From NCBI RefSeq assembly GCF_018991925.1, contig NW_024720773.1, forward strand, positions 3,775,758-3,839,757: a DNA stretch of 64,000 nucleotides. The letters are read 5' to 3'. Numbering within the stretch: the first letter of the stretch is position 1; every line of letters begins with the position of its first letter. Below the pieces are notes generated by a model. The model had not been told where the DNA came from. It saw only the letters and a list, made by a program, of their open reading frames with translations, and did not search any database. Positions 1-10,112 of this stretch are shown piece after piece. A program made the translations under genes and the position numbers. This stretch comes from Homarus americanus (Eukaryota; Arthropoda; Malacostraca; Decapoda; Nephropidae).

Positions 1-868
1 CAGGGTGTGTGTGATGTCCTGAGGTTATGAGACACACCAAACACATGACTCAGGTCCAGCCAGGTGTGAGTAATGTCCTGGAGGTTATGACACACACCAC
101 ATACATGACCAGGTCCAGCCAGGTGTGTGTGATGTCCTGGAGGTTAGTGAGACACACACCACACACATGACCAGGTCCAGCCAGGTGTGAGTAATGTCCT
201 TGAGGTCATGAGACACACACCACACACATGACTCAGGTCCAACCAGGTGTGAGTAATGTCCTGGAGGTTATGAGACACACACCACACACATGACTCAGGT
301 CCAGCCAGGTGTGAGTAATGTCCTGAGGTCATGACACACACCACATACATGACTCAGGTCCAGCCAGGTGTGTGTGATGTCCTGGAGGTCATGACACACA
401 CCACATACATGACTCCAGGTCCAGCCAGGTGTGAGTAATGTCCTGGAGGTTATGACACACACCACATACATGACTCAGGTCCAGCCAGTGTGTGTGATGT
501 CCTGAGGTTATGAGACACACACCACACACATGACTCAGGTCCAGCCAGGTGGAGTCATGTCCTGGAGGTCATGACACACACCACACACATGACCCAGGTC
601 CCAGCCAGGTGTGAGTGATGTCCTGGAGGTTATGAGACACACACCACACACATGACTCAGGTCCAGCCAGGTGTGAGTAATGTCCTGGAGGTTATGAGAC
701 ACACACCACATACATGACTCAGTTCCAGCCAGGTGTGAGTAATGTCCTTGAGGTCATGAGACACACCACACACATGACTCAGTTCCAGCCAGGTGTGAGT
801 AATGTCCTGGAGGTTATGAGACACACACCACACACACATGACTCAGGTCCAGCCAGGTGTGAGTGATC
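1..868. repeat. Minisatellite, about 61-bp unit, about 14 copies
   Basis: A unit containing CAGGTCCAGCCAGGTGTGAG, then TAATGTCCTGGAGGTTATGA and a run of CACACACC, recurs about every 60-62 bases from the first base of the window. The array is therefore cut by the left edge. Copies differ by small indels and by GTGAG/GTGTG variants. The open frames across it are low-complexity translations, not genes. Confidence 0.95.
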
Positions 869-1411
869 GCCATACAGGTGAACCACTGTGACATAAGGAG
901 GGAAGATAGAGGGCAGGTGTAATCAAGCAGAGTATTACTAGCAGGACAGACAGGGGTCAAAATAATACATTATAATTATCTTTGAATTAACTTAACATAA
1001 ATGTCATAAATAATCGTTATTTTTTGTAACAGTTTCAATCGTTCGTGTGAAGTATCTACCACAGTCATTTAGTAGTTATGATCATTAGTCTAGATTTACA
1101 CTATACATAAAGGAAATAGTTAAATTATTCATAAACTAAATAAGAAGTTATTAATAAGGAAATATTCTGTCACCATTATAAATCTTTTTCAATATTTCAC
1201 GCGTGTGTTAGTTAATGCAGCAATAAACATTCGTCTTTATGCTTAACGTGTTAAAACTACGAAGCAGGACCTAATGAAAGTTATACTACAGGCATTATGT
1301 ATTGAGAACTACACCACATACTGATGCCTCCGTATAGGTAAAACTCCACGCCTATCTGTGCACATCACACTAACAACTATGATATGAAACACTGTGCCAC
1401 CCACCATAAAT
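869..1411. other. No gene seen; AT-rich unique sequence
   Basis: AT-rich sequence with no supported coding frame, RNA gene or recognised mobile element. It separates the first minisatellite from the TTAGG array. Confidence 0.6.
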
Positions 1412-1503
1412 CAGGTTAGGTTAGGTTAGGTTAGGTTAGGTTAGGTTAGGTTAGGTTAGGTTAGGTTAGGTTAGGTTAGGTTAGATTAGGTTATGTTAGG
1501 TTA
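1412..1503. repeat. Interstitial TTAGG telomere-type array
   Basis: About 17 tandem copies of the 5-mer TTAGG (written AGGTT here), with degenerate units such as TTAGA and TTATG at the right end. TTAGG is the telomere repeat of most arthropods, so this supports an arthropod origin. Unique sequence on both sides makes it interstitial, not a chromosome end. Confidence 0.93.
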
Positions 1504-2510
1504 AATTAGATTATGACAAAAGTGAGGTCTTTATTAATGTAAGGTACTCGAGCGATACAATCTTACTACATTAGTTGAGGTGATTGGTACAGTAAAGTAT
1601 AGTAATTAATCAGTAGGTTAAGGTGGGGAAAGGATGGAAGGCATGCTGGGGCTCAAGGCACAGCCAGACATGAGGGATAGAGAAGTCACAACAGATAGTC
1701 GTGGGGGGAAAGGTTGGAAAAGAAGTTTAATGAGTTAAACAGAGGGGGACGACACCCCTTGTTTTACATATTACAGAGTTTGTTGGCTTTGAGGGTCGTC
1801 CAGGATCTTGCTGGGTCCATTAATCAGTAACAAGTAGCAAGAAAGCACAGTAGAAGCGGCGCCACACACTCGGTCTCACCTTTACTGGAACTGTTATACA
1901 TATTTATGAATTCCCTTTAAGAATATCACAAGAGACGCTTAATAACTATAGCCTCTTCCTTTCAATTCTTGTAAGCTTAAAGATGTATACGTCTCCATAT
2001 ATGAAGCACGAGAGAGATTACTTTATTTTACATAATGTATATATCTTATGAATGTGGTATACATAGGCCTTCAAATACATATCCTCAATGATAAATGAGT
2101 CAACATTTCCATAATTGATATATACATTTCCCTTCATAAATACATTTTATTCATATATTATACATATATATTTGTATATGTACTGTAAATGTATACGCGA
2201 GTCAGTATGTAAAAGCACACCGTTATTTAAGCCTCACGAGCCACAAGTTACGAACACACAACCCTAATATAAGATGAGCCGAGTCACTATATCAGCTGGA
2301 GTTATCAAGGCCGCGTGCTATCTGTTCATCACCGCCTTGGGTCTATTTCCCACTCAGTAAGGATTATAGGTTACCACGCCGACGCTCTTGTGTTCCTTCC
2401 TGCACCTTACGTAGGTTACCCCGGGGAGAGCGGATCCACACAGCTAACTCTCTTTTTCATTAACTATCTAAATTAACTATTTATTTCATTAATCATTCAC
2501 TCTTATAATT
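1504..2510. other. No gene seen; mixed unique sequence
   Basis: No coding frame or RNA gene that I can support. It includes TA-rich runs around 2030-2200 and a somewhat more GC-balanced part at 1620-1900 and 2270-2440. It may hold old, unrecognised repeats. Confidence 0.5.
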
Positions 2511-2965
2511 AACAAGTTTCTCTTATTTACAGTATAATAAAGAACAACAAGTTTCTCTTATTTACAGTATAATAAAGAACAACAAGTTTCTCTTATTTAC
2601 AGTATAATGAAGAACAACAAGTTTCTCTTATTTACAGTATAATAAAGAACAACAAGTTTCTCTTATTTACAGTATAATAAAGAACAACAAGTTTCTCTTA
2701 TTTACAGTATAATAAAGAACAACAAGTTTCTCTTAGTTACAGTATAATGAAGAACAACAACTTTCTCTTATTTACAGTATAAAATAGAACAACAAGTTTC
2801 TCTTATTTACAGTATAAAATAGAACAACAAGTTTCTCTTATTTACAGTATAAAATAGAACAACAAGTTTCTCTTATTTACAGTATAATGAAGAACAACAA
2901 GTTTCTCTTATTTACAGTATAATGAAGAACAACAAGTTTCTCTTATTTACAGTAAAATAAAGAAC
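2511..2965. repeat. 35-bp minisatellite, 13 copies
   Basis: Exact 35-base spacing (starts at 2511, 2546, 2581, 2616 and so on). The unit is AACAAGTTTCTCTTATTTAC followed by AGTATAATAAAGAAC. Variants change ATAATAAAG to ATAATGAAG or ATAAAATAG. Copies are highly alike, so the array is young or homogenised. Each unit has TTTCTCTTATTTACAG, which looks like a 3' splice site. Confidence 0.97.
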
Positions 2966-3094
2966 TTTTATCTTTTTACACTTTCTTTTTCACTTAGTAT
3001 TATGAGGAAAAATTTTTTACATACGCACTATTTGTAAAAACGTTTTTTTTACACATGCAGTCATGACGTTTACAGCAAAATTTGAATCTTAATT

Positions 3095-3972
3095 TCAGTA
3101 GTACAAGAGTGCGGTGGTGAAGGGGTGTGGTAGGTTGTCCTGTACTGTGGTGTGGTGGTGGAGGGATGTGGTAGGTTGTCCTGTACTGTGGTGTGGTGGT
3201 GAAGGGATGTGGTAGGTTGTCCTGTGCTGTGGTGTGGTGGGTGGAGGATGTGGGTTGTCCTGTACTGTAAGTGGTGGTGGAGGGGTGTGAGTACTGGGTT
3301 GTCCTGTACTGTGGTGTGGTGGTGTGAAGGGATGTGTGGAATTTGTCCTGTACTGTGGTGTGGTGGTGGTGGAGGGGTGTGGTAGGTTGTCACCAGCCAC
3401 TGTGGTGTGGTGGTGAAAGGGATGTGGTAGGTTGTCTTGTACTGTGATGTGGTGGTGGAGGGGATGTGTGGTAGGTTGTCGTGTACTGTGTGGTGTGGTG
3501 GTGAAGGGATGTGGTAGGTTGTCCTGTACTGTGGTGTGGTGGTGAAGGGGTGTGGTAGGTTGTCCTGTACTGTGGTGTGGTGGTGGAGGTGTGGGTTGTC
3601 CTGTACTGTGGTGTGGTGGTGGTGGTGGGGGGTGTAGTAGGTTGTCTGTGCTGTGGTGTGGTGGTGGAGAGGGTGTGGTAGGTTGTGTCGTGTACTGTGG
3701 TGTGGTGGTGGAGGGATGTGGTAGGTTGTCCTGTGCTGTGGTGTGGTGGTGGAGGGATGTGGTAGGTTGTCCTGTACTGTGGTGTGGTGGTGGAGGGTGT
3801 GGTGGGTTGTCCTGTACTGTGGTGTGGTGGTGGAGGGATGTGGTAGGTTGTCCTGTACTGTGGTGTGGTGGTGGAGGGGTGTGGTAGGGTGTCGTGCACT
3901 GTGGTGTGGTGGTGGAGGGGTGTGGTAGGTTGTCCTGTACTGTGGTGTGGTGGTGGTGGTGGGGTGTGGTAG
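3095..3972. repeat. GT-rich minisatellite, about 41-bp unit, about 21 copies
   Basis: The unit GTCCTGTACTGTGGTGTGG, then TGGTGGAGGGATGTGGTAGGTT, recurs with many 1-10 base indels. It has strong strand asymmetry (G/T on plus). Frames open on both strands give Val/Trp/Cys-Gly or His/Pro/Thr-rich peptides that follow the repeat, so they are not genes. Confidence 0.95.
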
Positions 3973-4350
3973 TTAGTAGTCGTTCTTGTCGTTGGTAACA
4001 TATGTTTTTGTGTTTCGTATTTTATTTCAATGTTTCGTTTCATCCATCATTAATCTTGACGTTATAATGTTCCTACAGGATTAACACTACTGAGGTCATT
4101 GAGCGTATAGCAAGGTTAGTAATTAGCTCCATTAATCCACGAACAGTTAAAATCATAACATTATGACCCGGTATATAAACAAAAACTTTCTAAAGAGGAT
4201 TTCTTAACCAACTGACAAACTGAGAGACATTTTCCCCTCTTCCCCCTTATATGAGCATTGCTGGTCAAGTTCTATACCATCAATATTCACGACAACAAAC
4301 AGAAAGTAGGTTACAGTATCTTTAGGTCCACATGTACACCAGCTGGTCCC

Positions 4351-4402
4351 CCAGGTGGCCGAGTTGGTCGACGTATGATTGAATTGAATTGAATTGAATT
4401 GA
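4351..4402 (+). other. tRNA-like A-box fragment with ATTGA microsatellite
   Basis: TGGCCGAGTTGG at 4356-4367 fits the RNA polymerase III A-box consensus TRGYNNANNNGG exactly. The flank GGTGGCCGAGTTGGTCGA resembles the 5' half of a Leu/Ser-type tRNA. A short run of ATTGA units follows at once and no B box is present. It is probably the truncated head of a tRNA-derived SINE, less likely a chance match. Confidence 0.4.
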
Positions 4403-4494
4403 AACAGTTTATTTAGCCAGAAAAATACAGATACAGAGTGGATAATAATAACAATATTAACATGGCTGAGCCAGTTGAGAACCTGAGCTCTCTT
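4403..4494 (+). repeat. Dispersed repeat, copy 1 (second copy at 40261-40330)
   Basis: AACAGTTTAT at the left and ATAACAATATTAACATGGCT, GAGCCAGTTGAGA and GAGCTCTCT at the right are shared, in order and orientation, with 40261-40330. The second copy lacks about 20 internal bases. The family is unidentified. Together with the tRNA-like head just upstream it could be the body of a SINE. Confidence 0.65.
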
Positions 4495-4624
4495 TGAGGC
4501 ACCTGATATATACTATACATTTATCTCAAGGAAGTATTATGTAACATTTAATAACATCTGGAATAGTACAATAGCATGGTGGTGATAAGAACATCTCATA
4601 ATGTTACCACGGTTATCACTTCAA

Positions 4625-4755
4625 TATTTATTTATTTTATTTATTTATTATTATTGTTTTATATATATACATACACATACACATACATATACATATGTAC
4701 ATATATATACATATATACACATACATATACATACACATACACATATACATATAAA
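4625..4755. repeat. AT-rich low complexity with (ACATAT)n
   Basis: A TTTATTTA stretch followed by about 90 bases of CATACA/CATATA repeats (4662-4752). Frames through it encode Tyr/Thr/Ile/His repeats only. Confidence 0.9.
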
Positions 4756-4987
4756 TTACAGTGGAATTGAAAAACATAAGTATAATGGGGGAGCAGTACA
4801 ACATGGGTTGTACAGTATTAAGGTTGAACAAGAGGACAGAGCTGTCAGGATTATGTCAAGTTGGCAATTCTGTTTATTGCAATGGTAATTACTTATTTAT
4901 TTACATGATAATTTCTGATAAAACGGTTTTGATGGTACAATAAAAGCAGATACTGTAAATATAGTAAGTGTTACAAGAAATATTAAT

Positions 4988-5527
4988 ACTTCGACAATAG
5001 ATATGTTTTAAGAGATGATTTAAAGGAAAGGAGAACTTTTTGTACTGACCACCACAAGGACAAAATTAGGGTGAGTCTTGATATGAAAAGTTTTAATACC
5101 CCCCCCCCCCCTCTCTCTCTCTCTAACCTTGAAGATAAATTGCATCTGTTAAATTTGACTAATGAACATGACATATTTCTCAAATTGATAGAGTTATGCG
5201 TTACTGACAATGTTTTTAGGGCAAATGGAAAGTTTTCAAACAAATATTTGGCATTATCATTTTACTTCTGCTCCTTTAGCCTGTATTTACATGGAGTTTC
5301 TTAAAGCTTGGTTACTACCCAACATAGGTGATTTTATTCCTCCATGGTATAGCTATGTAGATGATGTTCTTTGTCTATGGCCTAGACACGGGGACCCACT
5401 GGAATTTTTGGACAAGCTTAATGATCTTGTCCCTAGTATTACCTTCAAACGTAAAAGAGAAACAAATGGATCCCTTCCATTTCTTGATCTACTTATCATG
5501 AGAAATGGTCACAATTATAAATTTTAG
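4988..5527 (+). pseudogene. Penelope-like reverse transcriptase fragment (frameshifted)
   Basis: The first frame, open from about 4988 to 5304, carries the segment around LIELCVTDNVFRANGKF. Near 5220-5250 the coding continues in the next frame (5210-5527) with ACIYMEF, LLPNIGDFIPPWY and the catalytic box YVDD at 5354-5365, then LPFLDLLIMRNG. Both Asp residues of the RT active site are present. A CCCCCCCCC(TC)n slip at 5100-5123 has inserted low-complexity residues. The expected stretch with the conserved Pro-Leu-Ser core between the blocks is disrupted. The order matches Penelope-family RT, which is related to telomerase. A stop at 5525-5527 ends the frame. Confidence 0.8.
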
Positions 5528-5595
5528 GTGTACAGAAAGCCTACACAGGTAGACAGTTTCATACATTTTCTATCGAGTCACCTTGAGTCTACCAA

Positions 5596-6108
5596 AATGT
5601 CAGTTTTTCTGCTATGTTTATGAGATGTTTCCGTATTTGTGACTCTGAATTTATTGAAGAAGAACAGCATCACATTCAGTCCATTGCACAAAAACTTGGC
5701 TACCCTTCATTGTTTGTTGATCGTTGTCTTAAAAGGGCTAAACAATCCCTTTATTGTACACATACAAGACAAGTTCCTACATTTAAGAATATTTTGACTC
5801 TACCTTATCGCAATGAATTTGTCCCGTTAGTTCAATCCCTTAAATTACTAAACACTAATGTTGTTTTTAAGTATGACTCAACTATTACTAATATGTTAAT
5901 TAAGAACAGCCACACCTTGAATGTAATTGGAAGTGTTTACTGTATTCCATGTAGCAATTGTAATGGAAATTATGTAGGACAGACTGGGAAATCATTACAA
6001 CTTAGAATAAAACAACACAAGTATAATATTAGAACAGTATCTGAAGCAGTGCATTGTTCGTTCATAGAAGGAGCAATAATCATCACATGGATTGGGAAAA
6101 CAGTATAG
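5596..6108 (+). pseudogene. Penelope-like RT C-terminus with GIY-YIG endonuclease
   Basis: An open frame of 164 residues from 5614. The first half (HHIQSIAQKLGYPSLFVD, QVPTFKNILTLPY) is the linker that follows the RT palm in Penelope-like elements. From about 5925 it reads VYCIPCSNCNGNYVGQTGK, the GIY-YIG core with its paired cysteines. The residues around LRIKQHKYNIRT match the conserved Arg and His-rich helix. The frame then degenerates (about 6050) before the Glu expected at the active-site end. The GIY-YIG domain makes the nick that primes integration. This copy is broken downstream and upstream. Confidence 0.85.
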
Positions 6109-6396
6109 AATTCTATAAACCTTAGTGATGGTCAGCACAAAATTGATAATATGTTGCATAAATTTATTTGTCGGTGGCCCATTGGAGGTAGATGATTAGT
6201 GGGTCTCAAGTTTTTGGCCTGACTTGACCTTACTTGTTACGTCATTAATTTTTTATAAGCTCGTCTTTCGTGTGCAGTGGAGATGGTGTGTGGATTTATG
6301 GATCCCATGTTAATGACCTGACCTAATGTTATATAGGTCATCCTTTGTATACAGAGGGGTATAAGCCTCTTTCAGTCCCTGTAAATTCAGTTGCCT

Positions 6397-6423
6397 CTGA
6401 AGATGTCTTGAATAAAGACGAAA
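6397..6423 (+). ncRNA. Hammerhead-ribozyme-like core at the 3' end of the Penelope-like element
   Basis: CTGAAGA (6397-6403) fits the hammerhead core CUGANGA. It is followed by one extra T, a 5-bp stem GTCTT/AAGAC (6405-6409 and 6415-6419) with a 5-base loop, and GAAA (6420-6423). Hammerhead motifs are known in Penelope-like elements. The unpaired T between core and stem II, and my failure to assign stems I and III with a clear NUH cleavage site, mean that activity is doubtful. Confidence 0.45.
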
Positions 6424-6467
6424 GCTAAGGTGCTCCAGTGTTTCCCTTTACCCGTGTGGTTTTATTG

Positions 6468-6477
<10 letters not shown>

Positions 6478-6561
<84 letters not shown>
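6478..6561. repeat. (TA)n microsatellite
   Basis: About 80 bases of uninterrupted TA directly after the 3' end of the Penelope-like element. Confidence 0.97.
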
Positions 6562-6566
<5 letters not shown>

Positions 6567-7209
6567 GACATATAGTAAAGTGGCTTTTAAGAGTTAATCT
6601 CACCACCCCCCTCCTATTTCATTTCTTACAGTCCCAATAGGAACCTTCATCTAGCTAGACAGTGGGCGAGACAACGGACTCAGGGCGGCCAGGAACCTGT
6701 ACTGAGGAGCGTCGGTGGAACGCGCCCACAACCACCACAAGATAAACAAAGGGAATGGTCTTCATCAAGGATATTTACGTCTTAATTATACAAGACGATT
6801 GTGATCAGCATTGTACAGAACGATCATTTCCTGATAGAGAGATAAAGAATTGCTTTCTGGGGTGGTGAACATTATCATTAGAGCTGTACAGGGTTGGCGG
6901 AGGCGAGGGATGAAGGTCTTTGCTAAATTTATCCAACAGATTGACTTGAGACAACAACTGTTCCTTTGTTGTTGGTATGGATGGATATTTCTTGAAGATA
7001 CTTGTGACACAAATTACCCTCGTTATGTCTGGGATGTTGAACACATTACCGTTGAGGCACATTCTCTTTACTCACGTATTTCTCTCTCGTTAATCATCCG
7101 ATTAAATCTTAGAATGAGAATTTTCTTCCAAAATAGAGACAACTTGTATTATTATCACTGATCCAATTCCATATATAATATATCTTCAACTCTCTCTCTA
7201 TCTCTCTCT
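6562..7209. other. No gene seen
   Basis: Unique-looking sequence. A plus-strand frame of 103 codons (6850-7161) has no domain I recognise and is overlapped by an equally open antisense frame, so I do not call it a gene. Confidence 0.5.
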
Positions 7210-7438
7210 CCACAATGCATTGTGGGTGTTTGAAAAATATCCAGAAAGAGAAATTTGCTATAGGTTAAAATTGGTTTGTTTAGGTTAGTTTGGGTCGAGT
7301 TAAATTAGGTTTGGTTAGATTAGTTTAAATTTGGTTCAATTGGTCTCTGTTAGGTTAGGTTGCATTAGGTTTTTCGTAAAACTTAAAATGCAAAATTTCT
7401 ATCTCTGGTTATTTTGAAACGTCCGCAACGCGGTCTGG
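7210..7438. mobile_element. MITE-like inverted-repeat element 1 with TTAGG-like interior
   Basis: The left arm 7218-7258 and right arm 7390-7430 are imperfect inverted repeats (about 32 of 41 positions by eye; shared blocks GTTT, AAAA, CCAG, AGAAATTT). Similarity may extend to 7210 and 7438. The left tip contains the perfect palindrome CCACAATGCATTGTGG (7210-7225). The interior is a degenerate GGTTAGG-type repeat. There is no coding capacity. A clear target-site duplication was not found. Confidence 0.55.
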
Positions 7439-7514
7439 TCGATTTTCGTCATTGAGCGGGTTGAGGTGTTGATTGTACTGTATGTAGAAGTTCGCGTGCT
7501 TTATTGGGCTAATG

Positions 7515-7518
<4 letters not shown>

Positions 7519-7569
<51 letters not shown>
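7519..7569. repeat. (TA)n microsatellite
   Basis: About 50 bases of TA, immediately left of the stem-loop at 7582-7644. Confidence 0.97.
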
Positions 7570-7570
<1 letters not shown>

Positions 7571-7581
7571 CCTAAAACTTT

Positions 7582-7644
7582 GAAGTTCCCAAGCACGTGT
7601 CTGTACTCACCCCTGAAGATGTAGTGCAGGCGCTTGGGAACTTC
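7582..7644. other. Stem-loop with perfect 13-bp arms between two TA tracts
   Basis: GAAGTTCCCAAGC (7582-7594) is perfectly inverted as GCTTGGGAACTTC (7632-7644) with a 37-base loop. The loop contains CCCTGAAGATGTAG, the same CTGAAGATGT string seen in the hammerhead-like motif at 6397. A plausible reading is a decayed terminal piece of a Penelope-like element: the outer stem would be stem III and the GAAA block is lost. Confidence 0.6.
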
Positions 7645-7683
7645 GTGTCCAACATAAATCACATACCTTCTGTGAGATTTACT

Positions 7684-7686
<3 letters not shown>

Positions 7687-7753
<67 letters not shown>
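7687..7753. repeat. (TA)n microsatellite
   Basis: About 66 bases of TA to the right of the stem-loop. Confidence 0.97.
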
Positions 7754-7756
<3 letters not shown>

Positions 7757-8154
7757 GTATATATATAACAGCTCACAGTGAGGTTTCCAGCTAGGACATA
7801 TAGCCAGGACCCAGAGTAAACAACAGCTCTATTTGTGTGTAAGTTGAGTGTCCTGGTTTCTTTAGTTTATACTTTTTTTTTTAATCCAAACCCGTGAATG
7901 ACGAAGATGCAGCAGTTCCTCCCCGCATGTCAACTAACACATCCTCGTTGGCCCACCCAGTAGATATGGTCAGCTCTTCATCTCCCTGAGTGAAACGACT
8001 GGAGTCTCCATCTACAAGTGTTCAGGCTGAGTAAGGTAAAGAGGCCGGTGGTCCAACTGATGTGGCACTCAGATACTCGCGGCAGCTTTTAGGAAACATT
8101 TAGTATTCTTGATCGCCGTGTGTCTGAGGCTGCGGGCGACGCTCATGGGGACAC
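7754..8154. other. No gene seen
   Basis: Unique-looking sequence with no supported feature. Confidence 0.5.
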
Positions 8155-8420
8155 CTAGATGGAAGAGAGGGACATGGGAGGGTGGATACAAGGAGGTGAC
8201 GGATAGGGACATGGGATGATGGACACGAGGAGGTGGAGGATAGGGCTATGGGAGGATGGACAAAGGATTATGGAAGGCAGGGAGACAGAGGGTGGGTGAC
8301 AAAGTGGAGAAGAGGGAAGGAGAAAGTGGGGAGTGGAGGACGTGGAAATGGAGGGTGGGAGACAAAGTGGAGTGGAGGACAGGGAGATGGGAGGGTAGGT
8401 TATGGTCAGTCAGGAAGGTA
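8155..8420. repeat. Degenerate purine-rich minisatellite
   Basis: Loose repeats of AGGGACATGGGAGGGTGGA and GACAAAGTGGAG with about 38-base spacing at the left. Copies are strongly diverged. Frames through it are Gly/Arg/Trp-rich and not genes. Confidence 0.7.
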
Positions 8421-8539
8421 AAGCTATATTATGCCTGTACTTAAAGACTGTTGTAGGTGGGAAGCAGAGACTCACTGTAATAGAAGCCATTAAGTAACAC
8501 GGTAAAGCCCATAGTTTTATCTGATCTACCTGAGGGCGG

Positions 8540-9365
8540 GACTACAGGAACTTTCACACTGTAACTCCTGCCACTCCTACACCAGGGACGGACTACAGGA
8601 CCTTTCACACTGTAACTCCTGCCACTTCTACACCAGGGACGGACTACAGGACCTTTCACACTGTAACTCCTGCCACTCCTACACCAGGGACGGACTGCAG
8701 GCTCTTTCACACTGTAACTCCTGCCACTCCAACACCAGGGACGGACTACAGGACCTTTCACACTGTAACTCCTACCACTCCTACACCAGGGACAGACTAC
8801 AGGACCTTTCACACTGTAACTCCTGCCACTCCTACACCCAGGGACAGACTACAGGACCTTTCACCTGTAACTCCTGCCACTCCTACAGGGACAGACTACA
8901 GGACCTTTCACACTGTAACTCCTGCCACTCCTACACGGGACGGACTACAGGACCTTTCACTGCCAACTCCTGCCACTCCTATACCAGGGACGGACTGGGA
9001 CCTTTCACATATGACTCCTGCCACTCCTGCACAGGGACAGACTACAGGACCTTTCACACTGTAACTCCTGCCTCCTACAGGGACAGACTACAGGACCTTT
9101 CACCTGTAACTCCTGCCACTCCTATACCAGGGACAGACTACAGGACCTTTCACACTGTAACTCCTGCCACTCCTACACCAGGGACGGACTACAGGACCTT
9201 TCACACTGTAACTCCTGCCACTCCTACACCAGGGACAGACTACAGGACCTTTCACACTGTAACTCTTGCCACTCCTATACCAGGGACGGACTACAGGACC
9301 TTTCACACTGTAACTCCTGCCACTCCTACACCAGGGACAGACTACAGGACCTTTCACACTGTAAC
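8540..9365. repeat. 51-bp satellite array, about 16 copies (main block)
   Basis: The unit AGGACCTTTCACACTGTAAC, TCCTGCCACTCCTACACCAG, GGACGGACTAC is 51 bases, i.e. 17 codons. This is why long minus-strand frames with a repeated SYSVKGPVV motif exist. Several central copies (8830-9080) have deletions. The array stops abruptly at 9365, where a CR1 element begins. One more unit resumes at 12994 on the far side of that element. Confidence 0.95.
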
Positions 9366-9386
9366 AACGGGTAAACAAAATGAAAA

Positions 9387-10112
9387 TTGCAGAGAAATAG
9401 TGTTAAGAATAATGGCAAAACTAAATTAGACAGTGAATTAAAACCTAAACGTGACAAAGAGAGGTCTCAGAACACGACTAACTTAAATGTCTACTATGCA
9501 AACAGTAGAAGTAAGAGAAACAAAATAGATGAAATCAGGGAGTTGATATGTACCAAAAAAATCGATATAATAGTATTCACCGAAACACTGATAAACCTAG
9601 ACTCACGAGAGGTACCTGTTAAATACCAAATTGCAGGTTACAAATTATTCCATATTGATAGGCAGATTAGGAAAAGAGGCGGAGTAGCAATATATGTCAG
9701 GGATAATCTGAAGTGTGAAATAAATAAGGAAATAAAAACTGTACTGAATACAGAAACAATTTGGAAAGAATTAATCAATGGTAGGGAAAAATTGATCGCA
9801 GGAGTAATTTATAGACCTCCCAATCTTGATAGAGTTAATGAGCGACTTTTTGGGGATGAAATGCACAGGGCTTCCAGGCATAGCAAAGTATGTATAGTAG
9901 GCGACTTTAATTTAAGCCAAATAGATTGGATCGACCTTACGGGTAACTCAGAATCAGCGAATTTTCTTGAAACAGTTCAGGACTGTTTTCTAAGCAAACA
10001 TATAACCGAACCCACCCGGGGTAATAATATACTCGATTTAGTTCTGTCAAACAGAGAAAACCTCATTAGTAATGTCGAGGTAGGGAACGAACTTGCCAAT
10101 AGCGATCACTAA
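9387..10112 (+). pseudogene. CR1 family A ORF2 endonuclease domain
   Basis: A 241-residue frame with the AP-endonuclease (EEP) motifs of Jockey/CR1-group LINEs in order: LNVYYANSRSKRNKIDEIRE, VFTETLINLDS (the catalytic Glu region), GGVAIYVRDN, GVIYRPP, VGDFN (catalytic Asp/Asn), NILDLVLSN and finally SDH at the C-terminal end (catalytic His). The frame stops exactly after SDH. A TAA (10110-10112) replaces the codon that is AAA (Lys) in the inverted copy at 15801-17435. The first 20 codons align with the ORF2 start of that copy. The following 330 bases keep recognisable residues (VPDFRRANFDSLK) but have several stops. The domain nicks target DNA in an intact element. Confidence 0.88.

Larger units (their letters stand above)
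4988..6477 (+). mobile_element. Penelope-like retroelement (RT plus GIY-YIG), 5' truncated
   Basis: Three neighbouring, frameshifted coding blocks line up as one Penelope-like protein. They are an RT fragment with the YVDD catalytic box, the RT C-terminal region, and a GIY-YIG nuclease domain. About 370 bases of 3' sequence follow and end in a TA microsatellite. The N-terminal part of the RT is missing, and at least three frame breaks make it non-functional. A hammerhead-ribozyme-like motif lies near the 3' end (6397-6423), as is known for Penelope-like elements. Terminal long-repeat structure was not seen, so the exact limits are uncertain. Confidence 0.85.

Noticed and set aside
1412..1503. 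Chromosome end (true telomere)
   Set aside because: Unique and repetitive sequence continues on both sides and TTAGG runs recur at 23699 and 35407.
3070..4043. Long His/Pro/Thr-rich and Cys/Val/Gly-rich frames
   Set aside because: They follow the 41-bp repeat on both strands and have no start, domain or codon signature apart from the repeat.
8441..9378. Minus-strand frames with a repeated SYSVKGPVV motif, resembling a repeat protein
   Set aside because: The unit is 51 bases, a multiple of 3, so any open frame persists. Copies with indels break it, and the array continues beyond the frames.
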